This document shows positions 18,310 through 26,540 of a stretch of DNA of 64,000 nt, in pieces. A program made the position numbers and the translations under genes. This DNA comes from Puia dinghuensis. Lineage in GTDB: Bacteria > Bacteroidota > Bacteroidia > Chitinophagales > Chitinophagaceae. Each line of letters begins with the position of its first letter. Position 1 is the stretch's first letter. The notes under the pieces were generated by a model that saw nothing but the letters and a program-made list of their open reading frames with translations, ran no database searches and was not told where the DNA came from. The stretch covers positions 1 through 64,000 of the forward strand of contig JAMFSL010000067.1 in assembly GCA_026225275.1 (NCBI GenBank), read 5' to 3'.

Positions 18310-18439
18310 TGTCGTTTGCACCGAGGAAAAAAAGATCAGCGTATCAGAGACCGCTTATATGTTGGGATACGAAAAAGTCAGCGCTTTTATCAGCATGTTC
18401 AAAAAATACCACAAGATCCTGCCGGGGTCACTGAAGTGA
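18310..18439 (+). pseudogene. Remnant of an AraC-family regulator (C-terminal helix-turn-helix)
   Basis: The plus frame ending at the TGA 18437-18439 reads ISVSETAYMLGYEKVSAF then FKKYHKILPGSLK. This matches the last recognition helix and conserved end of AraC/XylS regulators (IAxxLGYxxxxxFxRxFKKxxGxxPxxYR). Upstream the frame runs without a start codon into the terminator at 18251-18285, so the rest of the gene is missing. It is a degraded fragment. Confidence 0.7.
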
Positions 18440-18443
18440 AGTG

Positions 18444-19181
18444 CTAAAATACCGCCTGCATGATATTTATAGCGAGGTGATTGCCTCCTGCTGCCGTATT
18501 CGTCCCGCTGAGGAAAATGGTATAAACGTTGCCTGTCGTCAGTTCGATCGGGCTGGGGGTACTGATGAGTACGCTGTCGCTGCCTGCAACCTTGGCCACA
18601 ATACTGTAGGTATTTGGCGCCAACTGTTGAAACTGGTCCCAGACGGTATTCATGACGTTATCGACCGGGGTCCGCTGGGGCTGAGAAAGTGTACCGTTGA
18701 GATACAGATCGACAGCGGGCAGGTCGGGGCTGAGATTGAAAAACCTATAATTAGCCGTGCTCTGCGATGTCGTGGTAAAATCATCGGTGATCTTAGCGGC
18801 CTTGATCACTCCCGTACCACCAGGACTGGCATTATAAAGGATCAGGGTATAAAAGCTCGTGGTGTCGTAAAATGAGGAAGAAAGATCATAAAGAAGACTG
18901 TCGGTACCGGTCGTAGCGAACGTAATATCGTAATTACCCGGAGCGAAAGTGGCATATTGTTGTGAAAAAGTCCCGGGCGTAATGCCTCCACTGCTTGACA
19001 CTAAGGTTCCGTTCAAATACAAATCGGCTGACGGGCCATAAGACGCTGCATCGATCACGGATAGATAGGTCACTGCGGTGACCGATTGGCTGCTGTTTGC
19101 CTTTGTGCAGCGCCAACCTCCAATAACTAAGCAAAATAATGTTACCAATCCCCAATAAAGTTGCTGAAAGTTGTTTTTCAT
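18444..19181 (-). CDS. DUF4397 domain lipoprotein
   Basis: The 245-residue protein has a signal sequence with a probable lipobox cysteine at residue 25 (IGGWRC). Two homologous beta modules follow, each carrying the ADLYLNGTL or VDLYLNGTL motif (about residues 52 and 155) and a YDITFATTGTDS or YSIVAKVAGSDS strand, which is typical of DUF4397. The family is exported and of unknown function. Its stop is 4 bp from that of the AraC remnant on the other strand. Confidence 0.85.
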   Translation of the reverse strand: MKNNFQQLYWGLVTLFCLVIGGWRCTKANSSQSVTAVTYLSVIDAASYGPSADLYLNGTLVSSSGGITPGTFSQQYATFAPGNYDITFATTGTDSLLYDLSSSFYDTTSFYTLILYNASPGGTGVIKAAKITDDFTTTSQSTANYRFFNLSPDLPAVDLYLNGTLSQPQRTPVDNVMNTVWDQFQQLAPNTYSIVAKVAGSDSVLISTPSPIELTTGNVYTIFLSGTNTAAGGNHLAINIMQAVF

Positions 19182-19246
19182 GTTTAAAATCCCATTTTTA
19201 TAGCTTTTGCCGATTGGCTACGCTTTGACCCCTTGACATTCTTTGC

Positions 19247-19288
19247 GACACTTTCGTTGCGCGAGGACGACGCTTTCGTTGCGCGAGG
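19247..19288. repeat. 21-bp tandem duplication
   Basis: GACACTTTCGTTGCGCGAGG (from 19247) is followed directly by GACGCTTTCGTTGCGCGAGG (from 19268). It lies in the 200-bp gap between the DUF4397 and DUF4399 genes, where I otherwise see only the terminator at 19316-19350. No function is evident. Confidence 0.75.
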
Positions 19289-19315
19289 TTGCTTTTTAGC
19301 GCCCGCCTATCGCCA

Positions 19316-19350
19316 AAAAAATTACCGTTCCGGGTTCCATCCCGGAACGG
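19316..19350 (-). terminator. Intrinsic terminator of the DUF4399 gene
   Basis: CCGTTCCGGG (19325-19334) and CCCGGAACGG (19341-19350) form a perfect 10-bp stem with a 6-nt loop. On the minus strand it is followed by a run of seven T, and it lies 35 bp after the DUF4399 stop. Confidence 0.85.
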
Positions 19351-19384
19351 CAATCAAAGGAAAAATCAACAGTATTTTCAGTAC

Positions 19385-19900
19385 TTACTTAACGATAACA
19401 TTGATCGTCGCGGCCAGCTGGCTACCATAAGAACGGTGAATACCATCGGCAAACTGAAGCGTCAGCACGTGCTTGCCGGAAGGCAGGGTGACATCAGTGC
19501 TGGACTGGGCTTTACCAAAATGCATGTGCTGTGCATCTTTGGGAACAACCTGGCCTGCTGGGATAGAATCACCTGCATCGATCAGTAAATGGTGGTGACC
19601 TGTACCGGGTACGATGGCGCCCGCGGTATCGAGCTGCATCCCGTCGACGCCCATTTCAACCTTAAAGGGTGAAGAGACAGTCTGACCGTCTTTCAGGTTC
19701 TTAAAATAAACTTTTGCTCCGGCAGGAACGGCAGGCATCGCGGCGATAGCCTGGGAAGAGTCGGGCTTGGCCATTTGCATGGAAGTGTCATGAGCCGCCG
19801 CCTGGGTAGTGTCGGTGGAGGCGGATTTGTCACTGCTGGCATTATTACAAGCGGTCATTCCTATCAGTAAAGCGGCAGGAAGAAAATGGAAAGTGCGCAT
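19385..19900 (-). CDS. DUF4399 domain lipoprotein
   Basis: From ATG 19900 the 171-residue product begins MRTFHFLPAALLIGMTAC, a lipoprotein signal with Cys18. A Ser/Thr/Asp-rich linker is followed by one DUF4399 domain: VYFKNLKDGQTVSSPFKVEM, a GTGHHHLLID segment and HMHFGKAQSSTDVTLPSGKH. The many histidines are a family feature and may bind metal, but no function is established. The upstream ATG (19942) adds 14 residues and hides the signal peptide. Confidence 0.85.
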   Translation of the reverse strand: MRTFHFLPAALLIGMTACNNASSDKSASTDTTQAAAHDTSMQMAKPDSSQAIAAMPAVPAGAKVYFKNLKDGQTVSSPFKVEMGVDGMQLDTAGAIVPGTGHHHLLIDAGDSIPAGQVVPKDAQHMHFGKAQSSTDVTLPSGKHVLTLQFADGIHRSYGSQLAATINVIVK

Positions 19901-20002
19901 GGTAAGTGATTTATTTTGGAGATAAAAGTAATTAATAAGCATCGTATATTGCTTATCTTAGCCTGCATTCATTCACTCATTTTTTTAACATACCGATTGT
20001 TT

Positions 20003-21139
20003 ATGCGTCGTCTTACATTCCTTTCTCTCCTCCTGGTACTATCCATCGCCGGATTTTCCCAGCAATATTATTTGTTCATCGGCACTTACACGGAAGGGGC
20101 TGCCAGCCAGAGCAGCAAAGGTATTTATGTATACAAGTTCGATCCCGCTACTGGCAATGCGACACCTGTCAGCACGGTCATGACCGATAATCCCTCCTAT
20201 TTGGCCATTGCCCCGGGAGGGAAATATCTGTATGCGGCTAATGAGACCGGCGGGACCAAGCCCGGAGCCGTCAGCGCTTTTTCGTTCGACAAGACAACGG
20301 GTGCGCTGACCTTTATCAATCAACAGCCAAGCGGCGGAAATGGCCCCTGCTATGTATCGGTAGATGCTCATGACAAATGGGTAGTGGTTGCCAATTATGG
20401 CGGCGGCAGCTTTTCTGCACTGCCCATCGGCGCCGACGGATCGTTGAGCGCAGCCACACAGACTATTCAGCATACCGGCAGCGGCGTTAAAAAGGACAGG
20501 CAGGACAAGCCGCATGTGCATTCCGTTATCTTTTCTCCCGATGGAAAGTACCTCACGGTGGCCGATCTGGGTCTGGACAATCTGTCTATTTTCAAATTCG
20601 ATTATACCTCCGCTCAGTCGCCGATGGTCCCGGCCACGACGCCGACCGTTACGATTCAAGCGGGGTCAGGTCCCCGTCATACCGCTTTTGATCCTGGCAG
20701 ACCTTATGCCTATCTTCTCACTGAAATGGGCGGAGCGGTAGATGTATTTCATTACAGCAAAGGAAATTTCACCTGGCTGCAGCGCATTTCTTCCCATCCG
20801 GAAGGCTATACCGGCGCCATCGGCAGCGCAGACCTCCATATTGGCCCGGGCGGAAAATACCTCTATGCCTCCAACAGGGGGGATGCCAATAGTATCGCGA
20901 TTTTTGCTATCGATCCATCGACCGGGAAATTAACCGTGAAGGGATTCGAGCCGACCCAGGGCAAAACACCCCGCAATTTCATGATCGACCCGACGGGTCA
21001 GTGGCTGCTGGTGGCCAATCAGGGTGGCGGCAATGTGGTGATTTTCCGGATCGATCCGCAGACCGGTCTGTTGAAGGCAACAGGCCAGCAGTTGCAGATC
21101 CCTACTCCGGTTTGTCTGAAGATGGAGCCGGTGAATTAA
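20003..21139 (+). CDS. Lactonase family protein (6-phosphogluconolactonase-like beta-propeller)
   Basis: The 378-residue protein has a signal peptide (MRRLTFLSLLLVLSIAGFSQ) and then a seven-bladed propeller of the lactonase (Pfam Lactonase) family. Blade motifs such as YLAIAPGGKYLYAANE, VIFSPDGKYLTVADLG and IGPGGKYLYASNRG recur about every 50 residues, and it ends ATGQQLQIPTPVCLKM. Cytoplasmic members hydrolyse 6-phosphogluconolactone; the signal peptide here makes that substrate doubtful. The longer frame from 19916 runs through the intergenic region. Confidence 0.88.
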   Translation: MRRLTFLSLLLVLSIAGFSQQYYLFIGTYTEGAASQSSKGIYVYKFDPATGNATPVSTVMTDNPSYLAIAPGGKYLYAANETGGTKPGAVSAFSFDKTTGALTFINQQPSGGNGPCYVSVDAHDKWVVVANYGGGSFSALPIGADGSLSAATQTIQHTGSGVKKDRQDKPHVHSVIFSPDGKYLTVADLGLDNLSIFKFDYTSAQSPMVPATTPTVTIQAGSGPRHTAFDPGRPYAYLLTEMGGAVDVFHYSKGNFTWLQRISSHPEGYTGAIGSADLHIGPGGKYLYASNRGDANSIAIFAIDPSTGKLTVKGFEPTQGKTPRNFMIDPTGQWLLVANQGGGNVVIFRIDPQTGLLKATGQQLQIPTPVCLKMEPVN

Positions 21140-21164
21140 GGAGATCGGGGATCCGGCGCGGCGG

Positions 21165-22268
21165 CTAGACCGCCCAGGCCTGCCGAAGGAATCGCAGCCA
21201 GTTGCCATGCAATACATTCTTGATATCTTCAGCTGAATATCCTCTTTTAGCCAGTAAATCGGGCATTTTCTGCAGATCAGCGATCGTATCGATGTCATAG
21301 GGGCACTGCTCCTTGCCGAAAGCGCCATCGAGGTCTGTGCCCAGTCCTACATGAAGGGCGTTGCCGGCGATTTGGCAGATATGGTCCAGGTGATCGATGA
21401 CTTTGTCCAGGTTGCACTGCGTACCTTCAGGGGTCGACTGGCCCCTCACCCAGCCCGGCACCATCATCCAGGCATCGAGCGCCCCTCCGATGACCGCTCC
21501 CTTACCGATAAGCGTCCTGATCATCTCATCGCTGAATTGCCGGTTATGGTTGACCAGCGCCCTACAATTATTGTGGCTGGCCCAGACCGGGCCCTGGTAA
21601 AGTTCCATGACCTCCCAAAAAGCATCGTCGCAGAGATGGGTCGCATCGAGGATCATGTTGAGTCTTTGCATTTCCTGCAGGAGAGCCTTCCCTTCGGGGC
21701 CAAGACCACCTTCGCTATCCGTTCCGTTGGCATAACGGCCGGGACCATAGTGCGCGGGCCCTACCGCCCGCAGGCCATAGGCATGTGCCCGCCGCAGGTA
21801 GTCCGGGGTGACCAGGGAATCGGCGCCCTCCAGGCTGAGGATATAGCCGATGGGGCGGGTGTCAGTAGCAGAGGGGGATGGCGAAACATCGGCGACCGGA
21901 GCATGATCCGTCCAGACCGACAAATGTCGTTCGAGACCGGCCAGATCCCTGATCATCACCATTTCTCCTGCCTCTTCCATGGCTTTATACCAGGCGAGCT
22001 GCCCTTGCGTCTGCGCCCAGGCCTGCCAGGGGGAATGCCATCCCGGCAGTGGGTTGCCGGGCGCCACATAACGGGCGATCTGGGTAGCCACTACCAGCCC
22101 GATGCCGCCCCGGCGCAAGTCAGGCAGCGATACGACTCCTTTGCCCCTGTCAGGCTTATCCGTCTGCCCCTGCTCACGTCCGCGGAGAACATGCACAGGT
22201 AAGCGCAGATCTCTGTTCCATTCCATCGCGTTCATAGACAAATCCAAGTGGGCATCGATGATCAGCAT
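21165..22268 (-). CDS. Membrane dipeptidase (peptidase family M19)
   Basis: The 367-residue protein belongs to the renal dipeptidase family, binuclear zinc enzymes that cut dipeptides. Metal ligands are visible: His7 and Asp9 in DAHLDL, the glutamate in LSLEGADSL (near 150), and the histidines in LDATHLCDD and WASHNNCRAL. No signal peptide is present, so it is probably cytoplasmic. A -7 box (TATATTTG) on the minus strand ends 4 nt before the ATG, suggesting a leaderless message. Its stop is 25 bp from that of the lactonase gene. Confidence 0.92.
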   Translation of the reverse strand: MLIIDAHLDLSMNAMEWNRDLRLPVHVLRGREQGQTDKPDRGKGVVSLPDLRRGGIGLVVATQIARYVAPGNPLPGWHSPWQAWAQTQGQLAWYKAMEEAGEMVMIRDLAGLERHLSVWTDHAPVADVSPSPSATDTRPIGYILSLEGADSLVTPDYLRRAHAYGLRAVGPAHYGPGRYANGTDSEGGLGPEGKALLQEMQRLNMILDATHLCDDAFWEVMELYQGPVWASHNNCRALVNHNRQFSDEMIRTLIGKGAVIGGALDAWMMVPGWVRGQSTPEGTQCNLDKVIDHLDHICQIAGNALHVGLGTDLDGAFGKEQCPYDIDTIADLQKMPDLLAKRGYSAEDIKNVLHGNWLRFLRQAWAV

Positions 22269-22272
22269 AGCA

Positions 22273-22280
22273 CAAATATA
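22273..22280 (-). promoter_or_regulatory. -7 promoter box (TATATTTG) for the dipeptidase gene
   Basis: CAAATATA on the plus strand is TATATTTG on the minus strand, 4 nt before the dipeptidase ATG. It is mirrored by the plus-strand box at 22294-22301. Confidence 0.6.
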
Positions 22281-22293
22281 ACATCAAACCGCT

Positions 22294-22301
22294 TATATTT
22301 G
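22294..22301 (+). promoter_or_regulatory. -7 promoter box (TATATTTG) for the GH78 gene
   Basis: TATATTTG matches the consensus and lies 19 nt before the ATG at 22321. Together with the minus-strand box it forms an inverted repeat with a 13-nt spacer. Confidence 0.6.
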
Positions 22302-22320
22302 TCCGTATAACAACTACTGC

Positions 22321-25056
22321 ATGCCTTCAAAAAGCCCACTTCTACTATGCTTGCTGTTCGCCGGTTTTTCCACGGTCGCACAGCCAGTGCTGCAACACCT
22401 GCAGACGGAAAATCTTCCGGATCCCATCTGTGTGGACACCAAAGTGCCCCGTCTCAGCTGGCAATTACAGTCGACCGACCGAAATGAATTGCAGACGGCC
22501 TATGAGATCCGCGTCAGCGGCCGCAGTGACGGAAAAGATGCCGTTTGGGCGCCCGGCAAGGTCATGTCGGGACAGTCGGTGCAGGTCGACTATGGCGGAG
22601 CCGAATTACAGGCCGGCAAACGCTATTACTGGCAGGTACGGGTCTGGGACAATAAAGGCCGGGTTTCGGCCTGGAGTGAAAGGGCCTGGTGGCAGATGGG
22701 GTTGATGGAACCGGCGAACTGGGTGGCACAATGGATACAACCCGGGGCCGCGGGATCGGGGGCATCCGGAGATGGGACGGCATCGGCGGAGGGGGCGGCC
22801 AACCCCCTTCTCAGGACTACTTTCACCGCCCGGCCGGCCGTAGCATCCGCCACCGTCTATATTACCGCACATGGGCTCTATGAGGCGCAGATCAATGGCC
22901 AGCGTATCGGCGATGCCTACCTGACACCAGGATGGACATCCTATAATAAACGCCTGCAATACCAGGCCTATGATGTGACCGACATGATCCGCCAGGGAAG
23001 GAATGCTGTCGGTGTCACGCTGGCCAATGGGTGGTATCGCGGCTATATCGCTTTCGAAGGGCATCACAATGTGTTTGGGAAAGATATTTCGCTGCTGCTG
23101 CAGCTGGTGATCCGGTATAAGGATGGACATACGGATACTGTAGCGACAGGGCCCAACTGGAAATCTTCCACCGGTGACGTGCTCATGGCGGAAATTTATA
23201 ATGGCGAGACCATCGATCACCGGAAGGCGAAGACCGACTGGGCGCTTCCGGGTTATGACGATGCGGCATGGAATGCCGTACAGACCGAAACGTTCCCGAT
23301 GAATAACCTGGTGGCAACCATCAACGAGCCGGTGACAAAACACGAGACATTCCATGCGGTAAAGCTGCTCACGACACCCGATGGGGACCGGGTGATCGAT
23401 TTCGGCCAAAACCTGGTGGGATGGGTATCCGTCAAAATAAAAGGCCATGCCGGGGACAGCCTGCTGCTCTCGCATGCAGAAGTATTGGACAAGAAAGGCA
23501 ATTTTTATACGGAAAATCTCAGGAGCGCCAAGGCAGAAGACCTCTTCATTCTCAAAGGCGGCGAGACGGAAGTGTTCGAGCCGCATTTCACCTTTCATGG
23601 TTTCCGTTATGTCCGCATAGCGGGCTGGAAGGGGCTGTTGAACCCGGATGATTTTACGGCGGTGGCCCTTTATTCCGATATGCCCAAGACAGGCAGCTTC
23701 GAGTGTTCCGATGCCCTGATCAACCAGCTACAGCATAATATTCAATGGGGACAGCAAGGCAATTTCCTGGATGTTCCGACCGACTGTCCACAACGTGACG
23801 AGCGGCTTGGGTGGACAGGCGACGCACAGGTGTTCTCCCGGACTGCCGCCTTTAACAGAGGGGTAGAAAACTTCTTTGCCAAATGGATGAAGGACGTAGC
23901 CGCCGATCAGCAGTCTTCGGGAGCCGTCCCCTTCGTCATTCCCAATGTCCTCGGCGACGGCACTAGCACCGGATGGGCCGATGTGGCCACCATCATTCCC
24001 TGGAACATGTACCTGGCTTATGGTGACCGGCGCATGCTGCGGGACCAGTACCCCAGCATGAAGGCCTGGGTCGACTATATGAAGGGGCAGGCGAAGAACG
24101 ACCTTTGGAATACCGGCAGTAGTTTCGGAGACTGGCTTTTCTACCATCCCTTCGATGACGTTGACGGTCGTTCTGCCGTCACCGATAAATACCTGATCGC
24201 ACAATGCTTCTGGGCCCATTCGACACAGCTGCTGATCAATGCTGCCGGGGTGCTGGGCAAAAAAGACGATGTAACCCAATATACTCAGCTGCTGAAAAGG
24301 ATCAAGGACGCCTTCTTCCGGGAATATGTAACGCCCAATGGCAGGTTGGTATCAAGCACCCAGACGGCCTATACGCTGGCACTGGAGTTCGACATGCTGC
24401 CCGAGGCCCTGCGCAAACAGGCGGCGGACCGGCTGGCGGATAATGTGAAGGATTATGGCTATCATCTGTCGACCGGCTTTCTTGGCACGCCTTATCTATG
24501 CCATGTCCTGAGCAGCTGGGGATATACGTCTGTGGCCTACCGGCTGCTGATGCAGGATACTTATCCTTCCTGGCTTTACCCCGTAAAGATGGGCGCGACC
24601 ACCATCTGGGAAAGATGGGATGGTATCCGTCCCGACAGCAGCTTCCAGACGCCGGGAATGAACTCCTTTAATCACTATGCCTATGGGGCGATAGGCGATT
24701 GGATGTACCGCGTAGTGGCCGGCATCGACACCTATGAAGACGGCCCTGGTTATCATCATAGTCGTATCGAGCCGCATCCGGGCGGGGGCCTCACTTCTGC
24801 TGCAGCCGATCTGCAGACGGGCTATGGCCTTCTCAGCAGCCACTGGCGGCTTAGCAACGATACTTTGTTGCTGGACCTGGTCATCCCGGCCAACAGCACC
24901 TCCACCGTGTATATCCCTGCCCCTGAGGGAGGGTTGATCACGGAGGACAACCATCCACTGGCCGAGGTAAAAGACCTCAGCCTGGAATCCGTCGGTCGGG
25001 GGTTCCTGGTCGTCCGGTTAGGTTCGGGCGCCTGGCATTTCAGGATTTCTCAATAA
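22321..25056 (+). CDS. Alpha-L-rhamnosidase, glycoside hydrolase family 78
   Basis: This secreted enzyme removes terminal alpha-L-rhamnose from plant glycans. The 911-residue protein has a signal peptide (about 1-20), N-terminal beta-sandwich domains, and an (alpha/alpha)6 barrel. The catalytic region DVPTDCPQRDERLGWTGDAQ lies near residues 483-502, with the acidic residues typical of GH78, and the TTIWERWDG segment with the second key glutamate near 760. No SusC/SusD pair is adjacent, so it is not in a recognisable polysaccharide utilisation locus here. Confidence 0.95.
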   Translation: MPSKSPLLLCLLFAGFSTVAQPVLQHLQTENLPDPICVDTKVPRLSWQLQSTDRNELQTAYEIRVSGRSDGKDAVWAPGKVMSGQSVQVDYGGAELQAGKRYYWQVRVWDNKGRVSAWSERAWWQMGLMEPANWVAQWIQPGAAGSGASGDGTASAEGAANPLLRTTFTARPAVASATVYITAHGLYEAQINGQRIGDAYLTPGWTSYNKRLQYQAYDVTDMIRQGRNAVGVTLANGWYRGYIAFEGHHNVFGKDISLLLQLVIRYKDGHTDTVATGPNWKSSTGDVLMAEIYNGETIDHRKAKTDWALPGYDDAAWNAVQTETFPMNNLVATINEPVTKHETFHAVKLLTTPDGDRVIDFGQNLVGWVSVKIKGHAGDSLLLSHAEVLDKKGNFYTENLRSAKAEDLFILKGGETEVFEPHFTFHGFRYVRIAGWKGLLNPDDFTAVALYSDMPKTGSFECSDALINQLQHNIQWGQQGNFLDVPTDCPQRDERLGWTGDAQVFSRTAAFNRGVENFFAKWMKDVAADQQSSGAVPFVIPNVLGDGTSTGWADVATIIPWNMYLAYGDRRMLRDQYPSMKAWVDYMKGQAKNDLWNTGSSFGDWLFYHPFDDVDGRSAVTDKYLIAQCFWAHSTQLLINAAGVLGKKDDVTQYTQLLKRIKDAFFREYVTPNGRLVSSTQTAYTLALEFDMLPEALRKQAADRLADNVKDYGYHLSTGFLGTPYLCHVLSSWGYTSVAYRLLMQDTYPSWLYPVKMGATTIWERWDGIRPDSSFQTPGMNSFNHYAYGAIGDWMYRVVAGIDTYEDGPGYHHSRIEPHPGGGLTSAAADLQTGYGLLSSHWRLSNDTLLLDLVIPANSTSTVYIPAPEGGLITEDNHPLAEVKDLSLESVGRGFLVVRLGSGAWHFRISQ

Positions 25057-25143
25057 GACCAACTTTTCTTAATTTAAGATTGTAATACAGGATTCATATG
25101 GTAAGGCTATTCATCAGATCAATCAAAGACCAAAAGACAGGCT

Positions 25144-25785
25144 ATGAAACAATTATCACTCATCGCTGCCGGCATCATGTTGTCGCTATCCCTGACAGCG
25201 CAGAATGACTGGCAGCTGAAAAAGGACGAGGACGGCATTAAAGTGTATACTAAAGCCACGGAAAATTCCCATTACAATGAATTGAAAGTGGAAATGACCC
25301 TAACGGCAACATTGTCTTCTCTGGCGGCGCTAATCCTCGACATCGACAATTATCACAACTGGTCGTTCAACATGGAAAAGACCTACGCGCTCAAAAGGGT
25401 TGGTCCCGGAGACCTCTATTTTTATGAGTTGATCCATTCGCCCTGGCCAGCCAGCGACCGCGACCTGCCCGTGCATCTACAGATCAATCAGGATCCCCGT
25501 ACCAGGTCGATGTTTGTCCGCAGCGTCTGTGTTCCCGATCTTGTTCCGCCGAAAAAGGATGTCGTCAGGGTACCGCTATCCGTTGAACAATATATCGTTA
25601 CCCCCCTACCCGATGGCAAAATCAGGATTGAATACCAATTAAAACTCGATCCGGGCGCCGGAGCGCCGGCCTGGCTGATCAATCTCTTTTCCGTAAAGGG
25701 ACCATTTGAAACGTTCTCTCATGTCCGGCAGCAGATCCAACGACCGGCTTATCGCGATGCTATTCTTCCTTTTATAAAGAATTAA
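25144..25785 (+). CDS. START domain secreted lipid-binding-like protein
   Basis: The 213-residue protein has a signal peptide (MKQLSLIAAGIMLSLSLTAQ) and a single START/SRPBCC fold. Signature segments are WQLKKDEDGIKVYTKATENS, an IDNYHNWSF segment and YFYELIHSPWPASDRDLPVH, which resemble bacterial START proteins of unknown ligand. It starts 87 bp after the rhamnosidase stop and could be co-transcribed, but no functional link is evident. Confidence 0.85.
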   Translation: MKQLSLIAAGIMLSLSLTAQNDWQLKKDEDGIKVYTKATENSHYNELKVEMTLTATLSSLAALILDIDNYHNWSFNMEKTYALKRVGPGDLYFYELIHSPWPASDRDLPVHLQINQDPRTRSMFVRSVCVPDLVPPKKDVVRVPLSVEQYIVTPLPDGKIRIEYQLKLDPGAGAPAWLINLFSVKGPFETFSHVRQQIQRPAYRDAILPFIKN

Positions 25786-25830
25786 TTATTTTTTGTTGGA
25801 CATCGAACATTTCTTTCAACGACTTCGTAA

Positions 25831-25838
25831 TAGCTTTG
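25831..25838 (+). promoter_or_regulatory. -7 box (TAGCTTTG) upstream of the YceI gene
   Basis: TAGCTTTGTCAA is identical to the candidate sRNA box at 14169. It lies 67 bp before the YceI ATG in the 120-bp gap after the START gene. Confidence 0.45.
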
Positions 25839-25905
25839 TCAAGAAGCCCTTGATTGGCAGAATTTTCGTAATTTCATTGTTTAAACATTAAAAATAAAAA
25901 TCAAA

Positions 25906-26439
25906 ATGGCAACCACGAAATGGATCCTGGATCCAACGCACTCTGAAGTTGAATTTAAGATCAAGCACATGATGATCTCGACTGTGACTGGTACTTTCGG
26001 GAAGTTCGATGCCACCGTAGAAACGGAAGGAGAAGATTTCAAGACGGCAAAAGTAACGTTCACTGTCGACGTCGATTCCATCAACACCAAGAACGAACAA
26101 CGTGACGGCCATCTGAAGTCTGTAGACTTCTTTGACACTGCGAATTTCCCGGAATTCAAATTCGTTGCAACGAAATATGAGAATGCGGATAATGACGGAT
26201 CCTATGAAGTATATGGCGACCTCACCATCCGGGGCATTACCCGTACCGAGAAATTCGATGCGGAATTTGGTGGCGTGATCAAAGATCCCTGGGGCAACAC
26301 CCGTGCCGGCATCACCATCAGCGGCAAGATCAACCGTAAAGACTTTGGTCTGACCTGGAGTGGTACTACGGAGGCCGGTAGCCTTATCGTCAGCGAAGAC
26401 GTCAAGATTCACGTGGCCCTCGAATTCGTAAAAGGATAG
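25906..26439 (+). CDS. YceI family lipid-binding protein, cytoplasmic type
   Basis: The 177-residue protein is one lipocalin-like YceI barrel from start to end: KWILDPTHSEVEFKIKHMM, VTFTVDVDSINTKNEQRDGH, then a TKYENADNDGSYEVYGDLTI segment, and a final LEFVKG. Relatives bind isoprenoid or amide lipids. No signal peptide is visible, unlike the E. coli periplasmic protein, so it is probably cytoplasmic. It is flanked by its own upstream -7 box and a downstream hairpin. Confidence 0.92.
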   Translation: MATTKWILDPTHSEVEFKIKHMMISTVTGTFGKFDATVETEGEDFKTAKVTFTVDVDSINTKNEQRDGHLKSVDFFDTANFPEFKFVATKYENADNDGSYEVYGDLTIRGITRTEKFDAEFGGVIKDPWGNTRAGITISGKINRKDFGLTWSGTTEAGSLIVSEDVKIHVALEFVKG

Positions 26440-26462
26440 CAAAAGGATAATACTGGCGACAG

Positions 26463-26513
26463 GCGATGCTTTGCAGGTATCATCGCTGATTAAGGTGGGA
26501 TGCAAGGCATCGC
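26463..26513 (+). terminator. Long hairpin between the YceI and ABC-F genes
   Basis: GCGATGCTTTGCA (26463-26475) pairs with TGCAAGGCATCGC (26501-26513) with one mismatch and a 25-nt loop. No T-run follows immediately, so it could be a weak terminator or an mRNA-stabilising element. Confidence 0.4.
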
Positions 26514-26528
26514 TTGCCGCTAATTTTG

Positions 26529-26536
26529 TATATTTG
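26529..26536 (+). promoter_or_regulatory. -7 promoter box (TATATTTG) for the ABC-F gene
   Basis: TATATTTG ends 4 nt before the ATG at 26541. This suggests that transcription starts at or near the start codon. Confidence 0.55.
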
Positions 26537-26540
26537 CGCC

